Below are positions 1 to 6,525 of a DNA stretch of 7,629 bases, one piece after another (the first letter of the stretch is position 1; the number at the start of each line of letters is the position of its first letter). The translations under genes were made by a program, and so were the position numbers. The notes below the pieces were generated by a model. That model was given only the letters and a program-made list of their open reading frames with translations. It made no database searches and was not told the DNA's origin. The stretch is from Spirochaetaceae bacterium (lineage in GTDB: Bacteria; Spirochaetota; Spirochaetia; DSM-27196; PXBQ01): contig PXBQ01000199.1 in NCBI GenBank assembly GCA_003566875.1, positions 1-7,629 on the forward strand, given 5' to 3'.

Positions 1-325
1 CACGCCGGCATCGAAGACGGAAGAGCATCGTGCCGAGCGACGTTTCCTCTATTGTCCGTTTAACGGCATCAAAAATGTCCTCGTCGTCTGTAACGTCCGC
101 GACGAGCTCCGTCACTGAGCCGAATCGTTTTTTCCCCTTCATTTTTGATTCCCCCGGATGGATAAAACCCGCGGTAATCGACCGTGGTGACGTGCCGTCC
201 GACAGCGCTTCGAGGTAACGGTTCAGGTTTGCCATAATAGCCCGGAATTCATCCGGAGACTTTTTTCCGAACTGTTTGAGCTTCGTTTTTGCGTTACCCG
301 CGTAGTCGATCCCCCACTTGCTCAT
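1..325 (-). CDS. Partial unrecognised protein, N-terminal 108 residues
   Basis: The minus strand is open without a stop from an ATG at 325 to the left edge, giving 108 residues beginning MSKWGIDYAGNAKTKLKQFG; the C-terminus is outside the window. I do not recognise the family. The start reads as a short beta strand (WGIDY) followed by two helices, the second about residues 24-43 (PDEFRAIMANLNRYLEAL). A basic stretch (KMKGKKRF) follows near 62-69, then an acidic segment (DVTDDEDIFDA). That opening resembles the beta-alpha-alpha beginning of small RelE/HigB-like toxins, but the rest does not convince me, so I make no functional call. No signal peptide or membrane segment is visible. The Shine-Dalgarno match is weak (GGAA about 9 nt upstream) and lies inside a palindrome that may be an operator. 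Base use is less GC-biased than in the downstream genes, which could mean separate origin. It is transcribed away from the fucosidase gene. Confidence 0.6.
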   Translation of the reverse strand, partial: MSKWGIDYAGNAKTKLKQFGKKSPDEFRAIMANLNRYLEALSDGTSPRSITAGFIHPGESKMKGKKRFGSVTELVADVTDDEDIFDAVKRTIEETSLGTMLFRLRCRR

Positions 326-605
326 AATATATTCCAAATTGGAATATTACGCAACATTCCGCAGTCGAGTTTTGTTTTTTCCCGGACGGTCGATATCATG
401 TTCTGCTCTCCTCGTCTCGCTGATTCCAGCAGAGGTTTTCCCGGGAAGTATTACCGGATTACAAAGCGGACGCTTTCGCTATCCACTACGCTCGAATTTT
501 CCCTCATGCTTCACGATGCCGGAGTTTCGCCGCGATTCACGTCTTTTTTCAGGCTTCGTAACAATCCCGACTCGTCACGAAAAAAAAAATACGGTAGAGT
601 ACCGT
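326..605. other. Divergent intergenic region, AT-richer, with short palindromes
   Basis: This stretch separates the divergent minus-strand gene and the fucosidase gene. A reading frame is open on the plus strand in phase with the fucosidase from 318, but its translation does not look like a fucosidase or a signal peptide, so I treat it as non-coding. Visible structure includes a 10-bp palindrome TTCCCGGGAA (438-447), an inverted repeat AAAGCG-GA-CGCTTT (463-476), and a run of ten A (580-589) just before the hairpin at the fucosidase start. No convincing -35/-10 pair for the plus-strand gene was found, and no tRNA, riboswitch or terminator is recognised. Confidence 0.5.
329..347. promoter_or_regulatory. 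19-bp palindrome at the start of the minus-strand gene, possible operator
   Basis: The sequence ATATTCCAAATTGGAATAT has 9-bp perfect arms around one central base. It ends 4 nt before the minus-strand start codon at 325. On the minus strand the hexamer TAATAT (349-344) overlaps one arm and could be a -10 box, although I see no matching -35 box. A symmetric AT-rich site overlapping the promoter and ribosome-binding region is the usual geometry of an autorepressor operator. That function is inference; only the symmetry is seen. Confidence 0.5.
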
Positions 606-606
606 A
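590..606 (+). promoter_or_regulatory. Inverted repeat touching the fucosidase start codon
   Basis: TACGGTA-GAG-TACCGTA forms a perfect 7-bp stem with a 3-nt loop. The last base of the stem is the A of the ATG at 606. The only purine-rich ribosome-binding candidate (GGTAGAG, 593-599) lies in the 5' arm and loop. If the stem forms in the mRNA it would limit ribosome access; if it acts as DNA it could be a repressor site. It is preceded by an A10 tract. Confidence 0.4.
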
Positions 607-1856
607 TGATCAAAAAATTTGGCGACGGACGCGACTGGTTTTTCGAGAAGAAGCTCGGGATGTTCGTACACTGGGGGCTGTACGCAATTCCCGCGTGGCA
701 CGAGCAGATCCTCTGGCGATCGGAGTACCCCCGGAAGCGATACGAGAGGCTCGTCGAAGAGTTCAACCCGACGCGGTTCGATCCGGATGCGTGGATCGAC
801 GCGATGCAGGCGGCCGGGATGGAGTTCATCTGCTTCACGACGAAGCACCACGACGGGTTCTGTATGTGGGACACCAAGTACACCGAGTACAACGTGATGA
901 ACACGCCGTACGGCAAGGACGTTCTCGCGATGCTCGCCGAGGCGTGCACAAGACGCGGCGTGAAGCTCGGGCTGTACTACTCTCTGCCCGACTGGCACCA
1001 TCCGAACTACCCGAACATCGGGCGGCACCACGAGATGTTCGGGCCGCGCGCGGGTGATCGGCCCGACGAGCGCGCGTATCTCGAGTTTGTGCGCGGTCAG
1101 CTCGACGAGCTGCTGACGAAGTACGGGCCGATCTGTCAGTTCTTCTGGGACGTTAACGTCGCGGAGTTCGCAGACCCGAGCTTTAACGAGACGATTCGCC
1201 GGCTCCAGAGCGACGCGGTGATCAACGACCGCGGCCCGAGCGACGGGGATTTCTCGACGCCCGAACGCGAGATACCCGCAGGAAAAGAGTTCTCCCGGCC
1301 GACGCAGGCGTGTCAGGCGATGGGGCGCGAGAGTTGGGGCTTCCGGGAAGACGAGGACTACTACTCGGTGCCGTTCCTCGCGAAGAGCATCTCGACGATC
1401 CTCGCGATGGGCGGGAGTTATCTGCTGAACGTCGGTCCCAAGGCGGACGGGACTCTCGCGGACGAGAACGTCGCGGCGCTCGCGCGGCTCGGCGACTGGT
1501 ACCGGCGCGTTCGTGAGGCGTTCGACGGCACGGTTCCGTGCTCCTCGATGATCGGCACCGGAGCGACGATGCGGATCCGGTACGAAGACGTCTTCCTGAC
1601 GCGACGCGGCAACACGTTCTACGCGCTCTGCCCGGGCGGACTCGAGACCGGCACGATCGTGCTCCCGGGGTTCGAGAAAGCGCCGCGCAGCGCGAAGCTA
1701 CTGAACGACGGCCGGTCGCTGCGACCGGTGATCGACTCCCTTCCGTGGCGGTGGAAGGACAAACCGTGCCTCTGCATCCGCGGCCTGCCGGTCGATGAGA
1801 TCACCGGCGAGGTCCTCGTCGTGCGGTTCGAGATGGACGAGAAGGCTGTCGAGTAA
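606..1856 (+). CDS. GH29 alpha-L-fucosidase-like glycoside hydrolase
   Basis: A 416-residue protein with the hallmarks of glycoside hydrolase family 29, retaining enzymes that release alpha-L-fucose from glycans or fucosides. In order: HWGLYAIPAWHEQ (22-34), where family members place a substrate-binding His; NPTRFDPDAW (54-63); TKHHDGFCMWD (79-89) with the conserved His pair 81-82; GLYYSLPDWHHP (122-133); FFWDVN (179-184), whose Asp182 aligns with the catalytic nucleophile; VINDRG (205-210) and GDFSTPE (214-220); SWGF (243-246); and LLNVGPKADG (273-282). Residues from about 310 to the end fit the beta-sandwich domain that follows the barrel. There is no signal peptide, so it is probably cytoplasmic and would act on imported fucosides or oligosaccharides. 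ATG 606 is chosen because homology starts at once there; the frame stays open upstream to 318 without family-like sequence. The nucleophile motif (family usually W-F-D-G) and the region before SWGF are atypical, so substrate and activity are uncertain. Confidence 0.88.
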   Translation: MIKKFGDGRDWFFEKKLGMFVHWGLYAIPAWHEQILWRSEYPRKRYERLVEEFNPTRFDPDAWIDAMQAAGMEFICFTTKHHDGFCMWDTKYTEYNVMNTPYGKDVLAMLAEACTRRGVKLGLYYSLPDWHHPNYPNIGRHHEMFGPRAGDRPDERAYLEFVRGQLDELLTKYGPICQFFWDVNVAEFADPSFNETIRRLQSDAVINDRGPSDGDFSTPEREIPAGKEFSRPTQACQAMGRESWGFREDEDYYSVPFLAKSISTILAMGGSYLLNVGPKADGTLADENVAALARLGDWYRRVREAFDGTVPCSSMIGTGATMRIRYEDVFLTRRGNTFYALCPGGLETGTIVLPGFEKAPRSAKLLNDGRSLRPVIDSLPWRWKDKPCLCIRGLPVDEITGEVLVVRFEMDEKAVE

Positions 1857-1881
1857 GCGCAATGCTGTTTCATCGAACGTG

Positions 1882-1910
1882 TTGACACCTCGGTTGGGAC
1901 AAAGTAGGTT
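1882..1910 (+). promoter_or_regulatory. Sigma70-type promoter for the ABC operon
   Basis: A perfect -35 box TTGACA (1882-1887) is followed by an exact 17-bp spacer and a weaker -10 box TAGGTT (1905-1910; three of six consensus bases). Transcription would begin around 1916-1918, almost on the GTG at 1919, so the first mRNA would have little or no leader if that start is used. GGTTG occurs twice here (1892-1896 and 1907-1911), which could be coincidence. No terminator is visible between the fucosidase stop and this point, so read-through from upstream is also possible. Confidence 0.5.
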
Positions 1911-1918
1911 GAGGCATA

Positions 1919-2674
1919 GTGCAACAGGCCATGAAAAATTCGCTGTATGACCAGTACGACGGGCCGGTCGTACAAGTCAAGGCGGTGACACGCACGTATC
2001 GCAACGGTGGGGACGTCGTGCACGCCGTTCGGGATATCTCGGTCGAGGTTCCCGCCTCGACTATGGTGTTGGTACAAGGGAAATCCGGATCCGGGAAAAC
2101 GACGCTCCTGAACCTGATGGGTGGACTCGAACGCCCGAGTTCCGGCTCGGTCGTGTACAAAGGGCGCGAGTTCTCGCGGTACACGCGGCGGCAGACGACC
2201 GTGTGGCGCCGCACCGAGGCCGGTTTTGTGTTTCAGTCGTTCGCATTACTGCCCGGGTTAACCGCGATGGAAAACGTCGATCTCGCGGCGCGCATCGCGG
2301 GGGTCGGGCCGCGCGAGGCGACGCGGCGCGCCGAGTACTATCTGCACGCGCTCGGGCTCACCGCGCGCGCGAGTCACCGCGTCTCCGAGTTGAGCGGTGG
2401 AGAGCAACAGCGCGTCGCGGTCGCGCGGGGACTCGTGACCGAACCGAAGATTCTGTTTGCCGACGAACCGACCGGCGAACTTGACCACGCGTTGAGTCGC
2501 CGCGTCATGGATATTCTGCGCGCGGTCGTCGACGAGAAAAAGACGACGATCTGCCTCACCAGCCATGATCCCGCCGTCATAGCGTACGCGGATATCGTCT
2601 GGACGCTCTCCGACGGCGCGATCACGTCTATGCAATCGAAGAGCCGAGATGGCCGCGAGGGGAGTTCTGAATGA
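1919..2674 (+). CDS. MacB/LolD-type ABC transporter ATP-binding protein
   Basis: A 251-residue cytoplasmic ATPase of the class that drives FtsX-family permeases (MacB, LolD, FtsE relatives). Motifs in order: Walker A GKSGSGKT (54-61), Q-loop Gln106 in FVFQSFALLPGLTAMENV, signature LSGGEQQ (158-164), Walker B ILFADEP (178-184) with Asp182 and Glu183, D-loop GELD (186-189) and switch His216. All catalytic residues are intact. The length is normal for a stand-alone subunit of this class; a short basic and polar tail follows the fold. Two starts are possible: GTG 1919, preceded by GAGG with 4-nt spacing, and ATG 1931, four codons later. If the promoter here sets the 5' end near 1917, the GTG would be nearly leaderless, so the start is unsettled. 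The gene ends in an ATGA overlap with the adaptor gene, indicating translational coupling. It is clearly different from the second ATPase of the operon, which argues against a recent duplication. Confidence 0.92.
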   Translation: MQQAMKNSLYDQYDGPVVQVKAVTRTYRNGGDVVHAVRDISVEVPASTMVLVQGKSGSGKTTLLNLMGGLERPSSGSVVYKGREFSRYTRRQTTVWRRTEAGFVFQSFALLPGLTAMENVDLAARIAGVGPREATRRAEYYLHALGLTARASHRVSELSGGEQQRVAVARGLVTEPKILFADEPTGELDHALSRRVMDILRAVVDEKKTTICLTSHDPAVIAYADIVWTLSDGAITSMQSKSRDGREGSSE

Positions 2675-3705
2675 AGGCTCGTGAGCGAGATTTCCGCGGA
2701 GGCGCCGCGCTGCGCCTCGTGTCGGTATTCGTTGTGATCCTGGTTTTTTCCGCCGCGTGCGGTTTTTTGCCCGAGGAAGAGGAGTACGTCGTCCCGGCGC
2801 TACCCGAACCACCCCGTGTCGCCGCGGTCGTGACGTACCCGGTCGAACGCGAGGACATCTTCGACGTGATCGAAGGAACCGCGCGCGTCTCACCGGTACG
2901 CGAAACGATGCTGTACTTCGAGGCGAACGGACGCGTCCAGTCGCTCTCGGTCCAGCCGAACCAACGTGTCCGCCGTGGTGAAGTCCTCGCGCGGCTCGAG
3001 ATCGACTCGATCCTCCACAACCTCAGACTCGCCGAGATCGATCTCAAGATCGCCGAGGCGAATCTCGAGAAGATGGACGTCGCAGGGACTGTTCCGATAG
3101 ACAGGAGAATTCAGCAACTCGTCGTCGAGCGGCAGACGACCGTCGTCGAGCGCCATCGGTCTCAGATCGACAGGGCGACGATTCGCGCACCGCACGACGG
3201 TGTCGTACGCCGCGTGCAGATTCAGGTCGCCGACACCGTTCGCGAGCACGAGCCGGTGATCGAGATAGCGGATCCCGATGAAGTCGAGCTTCAGATGACC
3301 GTGTCGGAGGACAACTACCGCGCGATCGACGCGCTGATGGAAGCCGAGGTCCAGGTCGAGCGCGAACGCTGGGAACCGGTCGAGATCACGCGTACGACGC
3401 ATCTGAATCCACGCTTTGACTCCTCGGTCCGCCGCGAGCAGTTCATCGTGCATTTTTCGATGCCGGAGAGTGGACACCTCTTGCGACCGTTCTCGCAACA
3501 CGCGATGCGTGTGTACAAAGCCCGCCAGGAAGATGCGCTCGTAATACCGTCCGCGGCTCTTCGCGAGTTTCGTGGCCGCGAGTATGTGCGCGTGTTGGAC
3601 GGGGATATGCGCCGTGAAGTCGACGTACGCGTCGGAATTCGAAGCGCCACACGCGTGGAGATCGTCGAAGGCCTTTCCGAAGACGACGTCGTGATCGGGA
3701 GATAA
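2671..3705 (+). CDS. HlyD/RND-type periplasmic adaptor, probable lipoprotein
   Basis: A 344-residue membrane fusion (adaptor) protein of the MacA/AcrA type. It begins with a basic N-region and a hydrophobic stretch (15-29) ending in FSAAC, so Cys30 is a likely lipid attachment site. The -3 residue is Ser rather than the usual Leu, Val or Ile, which makes the lipobox imperfect. After an acidic, proline-rich linker come the first lipoyl half (about 82-110, EANGRVQSLSVQPNQRVRRGE), a short helical hairpin (about 112-165), the second lipoyl half (about 169-200, TIRAPHDGVVRRVQIQVADTV), a beta-barrel region (about 205-285), and a membrane-proximal domain with VIPSAAL (291-297) and EGLSEDDVV. Such adaptors link an inner-membrane transporter to the cell exterior or an outer-membrane channel. 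The start overlaps the ATPase stop by 4 bp, with GAGGGGAG (2657-2664) as ribosome-binding site. The short hairpin and the absence of a TolC-like gene leave the outer partner unknown. Confidence 0.88.
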   Translation: MKARERDFRGGAALRLVSVFVVILVFSAACGFLPEEEEYVVPALPEPPRVAAVVTYPVEREDIFDVIEGTARVSPVRETMLYFEANGRVQSLSVQPNQRVRRGEVLARLEIDSILHNLRLAEIDLKIAEANLEKMDVAGTVPIDRRIQQLVVERQTTVVERHRSQIDRATIRAPHDGVVRRVQIQVADTVREHEPVIEIADPDEVELQMTVSEDNYRAIDALMEAEVQVERERWEPVEITRTTHLNPRFDSSVRREQFIVHFSMPESGHLLRPFSQHAMRVYKARQEDALVIPSAALREFRGREYVRVLDGDMRREVDVRVGIRSATRVEIVEGLSEDDVVIGR

Positions 3706-3707
3706 AC

Positions 3708-6524
3708 GTGTTCGTCTTCACGGTTCTCTGGATCACCGTCAAGCGGATCTTCCATAACTGGCGCGTCGTGATCGGTCTGTTCTTTGGCCTGGTTCTTGCG
3801 GCCGGGATTATCAGTTCGATTCCGATCTACTCGTCAGGCAGTCTACATCGGAGTTTCATCGAAGGATGGACCGAGCGCCGAACCGGGCGTCCCCCGTTTG
3901 CTCTCATCACCGTTCAGTCGAACGAGCGATACCGGTACGACGTCATGAAGAGTCACGTCGACGCGACGCGCGAAACGCTTCTCTCAAACATACGCCGCGC
4001 CGTCGGGTACGATCCCGAGTTGACGAGTGAGTTTGTTAGCCTCGGTTCCAACTCGGTTCTTGCGCAAGGTGATCTCGATCGGACATTGACATCGCCCCGC
4101 GGTGAGATCGCGGCTCTGAGCAACCTGACCGACGTTTCCGAGATCATCGCCGGCCGGTGGTTCGAGGATCGTGACGACGGAGTATTCGAGGTCGTCGTCG
4201 ACGAACTCACGTACAATCAGAACGAACTCTCGCTCGGGCAGCGGCTCACGTACTGGTACCCGAACATGAGCGAGATCCAAGGGCTCGAGGGAACCGACGA
4301 CTTCGTCTTCGTCGAGGTCGTCGTAACCGGGGTGTTTCGCGCGAAGCCCGGAACGACGATGGCCGAGTGGATCTACCCGCCGCCTTTTTTCGACCGGCTG
4401 TTCGCGCGGCCCGAGGACGTACACGACCGCCTGATCGGCGCACACCGACTGCGGCCGCGCACGTTCGATATGTTGTGGGTTTTTGATCACCGGAAGTTGT
4501 TTGTGAACCAGTTGCCAAACGTCATCGCGCGTCTCGAGGAGGCCGAGGAGCGAGGCACCGAAGCTGCGCCGCCGATTCGGCTCTGGCACCATCCGTTGAG
4601 CTACCTCAGGGAGTTTGACGAAAAACGCGAGACAGTTTCCCTCTTCCTGACGACCTTAAGTATCCCGATTGTCGGTATGGTCCTGTACTATATCGCGTTG
4701 ATGGCGGGTGTATCGGTCGAACACCGAAAAAAAGAGATCGCGGTGCTTCGGAGTCGAGGAAGCGGACGATCTCAGATCCTGCTGAGCTTTTTGCTCGAGT
4801 GGGTACTGCTCGGCGCCGTGGCCGTCATAATCGGACCGTACGTCGGATCGTTCCTGGCGCGAGCGATGGGCTCGACAACGGGATTCCTGGAGTTTGTCGG
4901 CCGACGCGGGATTCCTGCCGCGGTCGACCTGCGCGCGTACGCGCACTCCGCTCTCGCCGCGGCGCTCGCGATCATCGCCGGGATGATACCGGTTTTTGGA
5001 GCCGTGCGGTACAGCGTCGTGACGTATACCGTCGCGCGTGACCGGCGTCCGCGCGTTTCGGCGTGGCATCGTTTCTTTATCGACATCGTGATCCTCGCCG
5101 TCGCGGTGTTCGGGTACAGCAGGATGACGTGGGAAAGCAGTATCGTCCTGGTCGACGAGCAGCTTCCGGCCGATCCGTTGTTGTTTTTTGTTCCGGTGCT
5201 GTTCATCATCGGAGGTGGGCTTTTCGTGCTGCGCGTCTACCCGCTCATCATGAACGTCCTGCGAGCGATCACCGCGAAATTCCCGGGCGTCGTATGGCAG
5301 ATGACGTTCCGTCGATTGAGCCGGAATGCGGGTGAGTACGTTCCGGTCATGCTGCTATTGATAGTGACCGTCTCACTTGGGATATACTCGGCGGTAACCG
5401 CGCGAACTCTCCGGCTGAATTTCGAGGACACCGTGCGGTACATGGTGGGCGCGGACATAGCGACCACCGAGGACTGGCATCCGCCCGACGCCTCGGGTGG
5501 GCCTGCCTCCGGTACCGTGCCCGTCGCGTCGGAGCCTCCATTCTACCGGCGCGAGCAAATCGAGGGAATCGAGTCCGCGGCGCGCGTCTTGCGCGGACGC
5601 GTCCAACTGCGGCCGCCGGAAGGGTACGCGAGCGGTCGAACTGTAGCGATGATGGCGATCGAACCGTACGAGTTCTCGCGGACTGCGTGGTTCCGGCGTG
5701 ATCTCGCGACCGCGCACTTTGTCGACTACCTGTCGCTGCTTTCACGGCACCCGGAAGGAGTGATCCTCGACACCGTGCAGTTCCGCGCCGGTGGTTATTC
5801 GCTCGGCGACCGGATAACTGTTATCCATAATGACCAACAAATCCCGGCGTACGTCGCGGGACACGTCGATTTCTGGCCCACTTTGAACCCATTTTCGACG
5901 CCGTTCGCGATAATGAACCTCCTTCACGTACAGGACTACACCGCTCTCGAGCCGTACGGCGTGTGGTATCGGACGAACGACAGTTTTCTCGCGTCGGACC
6001 TTGTCGATTCACTGGTCGGAATGGGCGTGTACGTCACGCGCATCGTCGACGCGGAAGCCGAGCTCGTCGAACAGCGGCGCGAACCGTACCGGATGGGTTT
6101 TTTCGGTATGCTCTCGATGGGTTTTTTGGCCGCTCTCGTTGTTTCGGTTCTCGGTTTCTTCATATACACGTTCTTCTCGATCCGTTCGCGGTTAGTTCAG
6201 TTCGGCGCGCTTCGCGCGATGGGATTCTCCTCGTTTCAACTCATCGTGGTGCTCGCGATGGAACTGATCTCGACGATCGGCGTTTCACTCGGCATCGGCG
6301 TCGGTACCGGTGTGGTAATTTCGCGGGTTTTCCTTCCTTTTATCCGCGAACGCGCGGCGGAGCTGATCTCGGTTCCTCCTTTCATCATCGTCGCGCGGAA
6401 CGCGGACGTGTACGGCATCCTCGGCGTGCTCGGTGTGTTGTTTTTTGTCGCGCTCGTCGCGCTGACGGCGATCATCGCGCGTCTCCGGTTGACGCGCGCG
6501 ATCAAGCTCGGCGAGGAGGTGTAG
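3708..6524 (+). CDS. Large FtsX-family ABC permease with two FtsX-like modules
   Basis: A 938-residue inner-membrane protein and presumed permease of the system. Hydrophobic segments by eye are about 19-41, 310-333, 357-380, 411-435, 456-470, 489-511, 543-563, 797-823, 843-873 and 901-925, roughly ten in all. The first extracytoplasmic domain (about 42-308) sits between segments 1 and 2 and the second (about 564-795) between segments 7 and 8. Each large domain is followed by an FtsX-type three-helix block. After the first helix of each block comes the typical cytoplasmic motif: VEHRKKEIAVLRSRGSGRSQI (337-357) and IRSRLVQFGALRAMGFSSFQL (825-845). These mark two MacB/LolC-like modules in one chain. 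The C-terminus is short and cytoplasmic (LRLTRAIKLGEEV). The start is GTG 3708, with GGGAG (3697-3701) inside the end of the adaptor gene and a 2-nt gap. A low-complexity Gly/Ala/Pro/Ser patch lies near 592-611. One such chain could replace the usual permease dimer, so it probably works as a monomer with two ATPase subunits; this is inference. Substrate unknown. Confidence 0.9.
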   Translation: MFVFTVLWITVKRIFHNWRVVIGLFFGLVLAAGIISSIPIYSSGSLHRSFIEGWTERRTGRPPFALITVQSNERYRYDVMKSHVDATRETLLSNIRRAVGYDPELTSEFVSLGSNSVLAQGDLDRTLTSPRGEIAALSNLTDVSEIIAGRWFEDRDDGVFEVVVDELTYNQNELSLGQRLTYWYPNMSEIQGLEGTDDFVFVEVVVTGVFRAKPGTTMAEWIYPPPFFDRLFARPEDVHDRLIGAHRLRPRTFDMLWVFDHRKLFVNQLPNVIARLEEAEERGTEAAPPIRLWHHPLSYLREFDEKRETVSLFLTTLSIPIVGMVLYYIALMAGVSVEHRKKEIAVLRSRGSGRSQILLSFLLEWVLLGAVAVIIGPYVGSFLARAMGSTTGFLEFVGRRGIPAAVDLRAYAHSALAAALAIIAGMIPVFGAVRYSVVTYTVARDRRPRVSAWHRFFIDIVILAVAVFGYSRMTWESSIVLVDEQLPADPLLFFVPVLFIIGGGLFVLRVYPLIMNVLRAITAKFPGVVWQMTFRRLSRNAGEYVPVMLLLIVTVSLGIYSAVTARTLRLNFEDTVRYMVGADIATTEDWHPPDASGGPASGTVPVASEPPFYRREQIEGIESAARVLRGRVQLRPPEGYASGRTVAMMAIEPYEFSRTAWFRRDLATAHFVDYLSLLSRHPEGVILDTVQFRAGGYSLGDRITVIHNDQQIPAYVAGHVDFWPTLNPFSTPFAIMNLLHVQDYTALEPYGVWYRTNDSFLASDLVDSLVGMGVYVTRIVDAEAELVEQRREPYRMGFFGMLSMGFLAALVVSVLGFFIYTFFSIRSRLVQFGALRAMGFSSFQLIVVLAMELISTIGVSLGIGVGTGVVISRVFLPFIRERAAELISVPPFIIVARNADVYGILGVLGVLFFVALVALTAIIARLRLTRAIKLGEEV
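6513..6520 (+). promoter_or_regulatory. Strong ribosome-binding site fixing the GTG start of the second ATPase
   Basis: GAGGAGGT, containing the full GGAGGT core, lies within the last codons of the permease gene. It is separated by 5 nt from the GTG at 6526, which settles that start despite the non-ATG codon and implies coupled translation. Confidence 0.8.
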
Positions 6525-6525
6525 A

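Noticed and set aside
30..218. A 62-residue plus-strand open frame at the left edge
   Set aside because: Ser/Thr-rich and without motifs; the opposite strand is open for the whole 325 nt with a plausible protein and a regulatory palindrome at its start.
463..476. AAAGCG-GA-CGCTTT as a LacI-family operator for the fucosidase gene
   Set aside because: LacI-type sites usually have the half-sites joined at a central CG; here two extra bases separate them and it lies about 130 nt from the start codon. Kept only as a noted palindrome.
318..605. An N-terminal extension of 96 residues on the fucosidase, in an open frame from 318
   Set aside because: The translation is not family-like, has no usable signal-peptide structure next to the catalytic start, and overlaps palindromes and an A10 tract. 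GH29 similarity begins immediately at ATG 606.
2258..2893. A 211-residue antisense open frame over the first ATPase and adaptor
   Set aside because: Arg-rich shadow frame with no motif and no ribosome-binding site; it overlaps two clearly coding genes.
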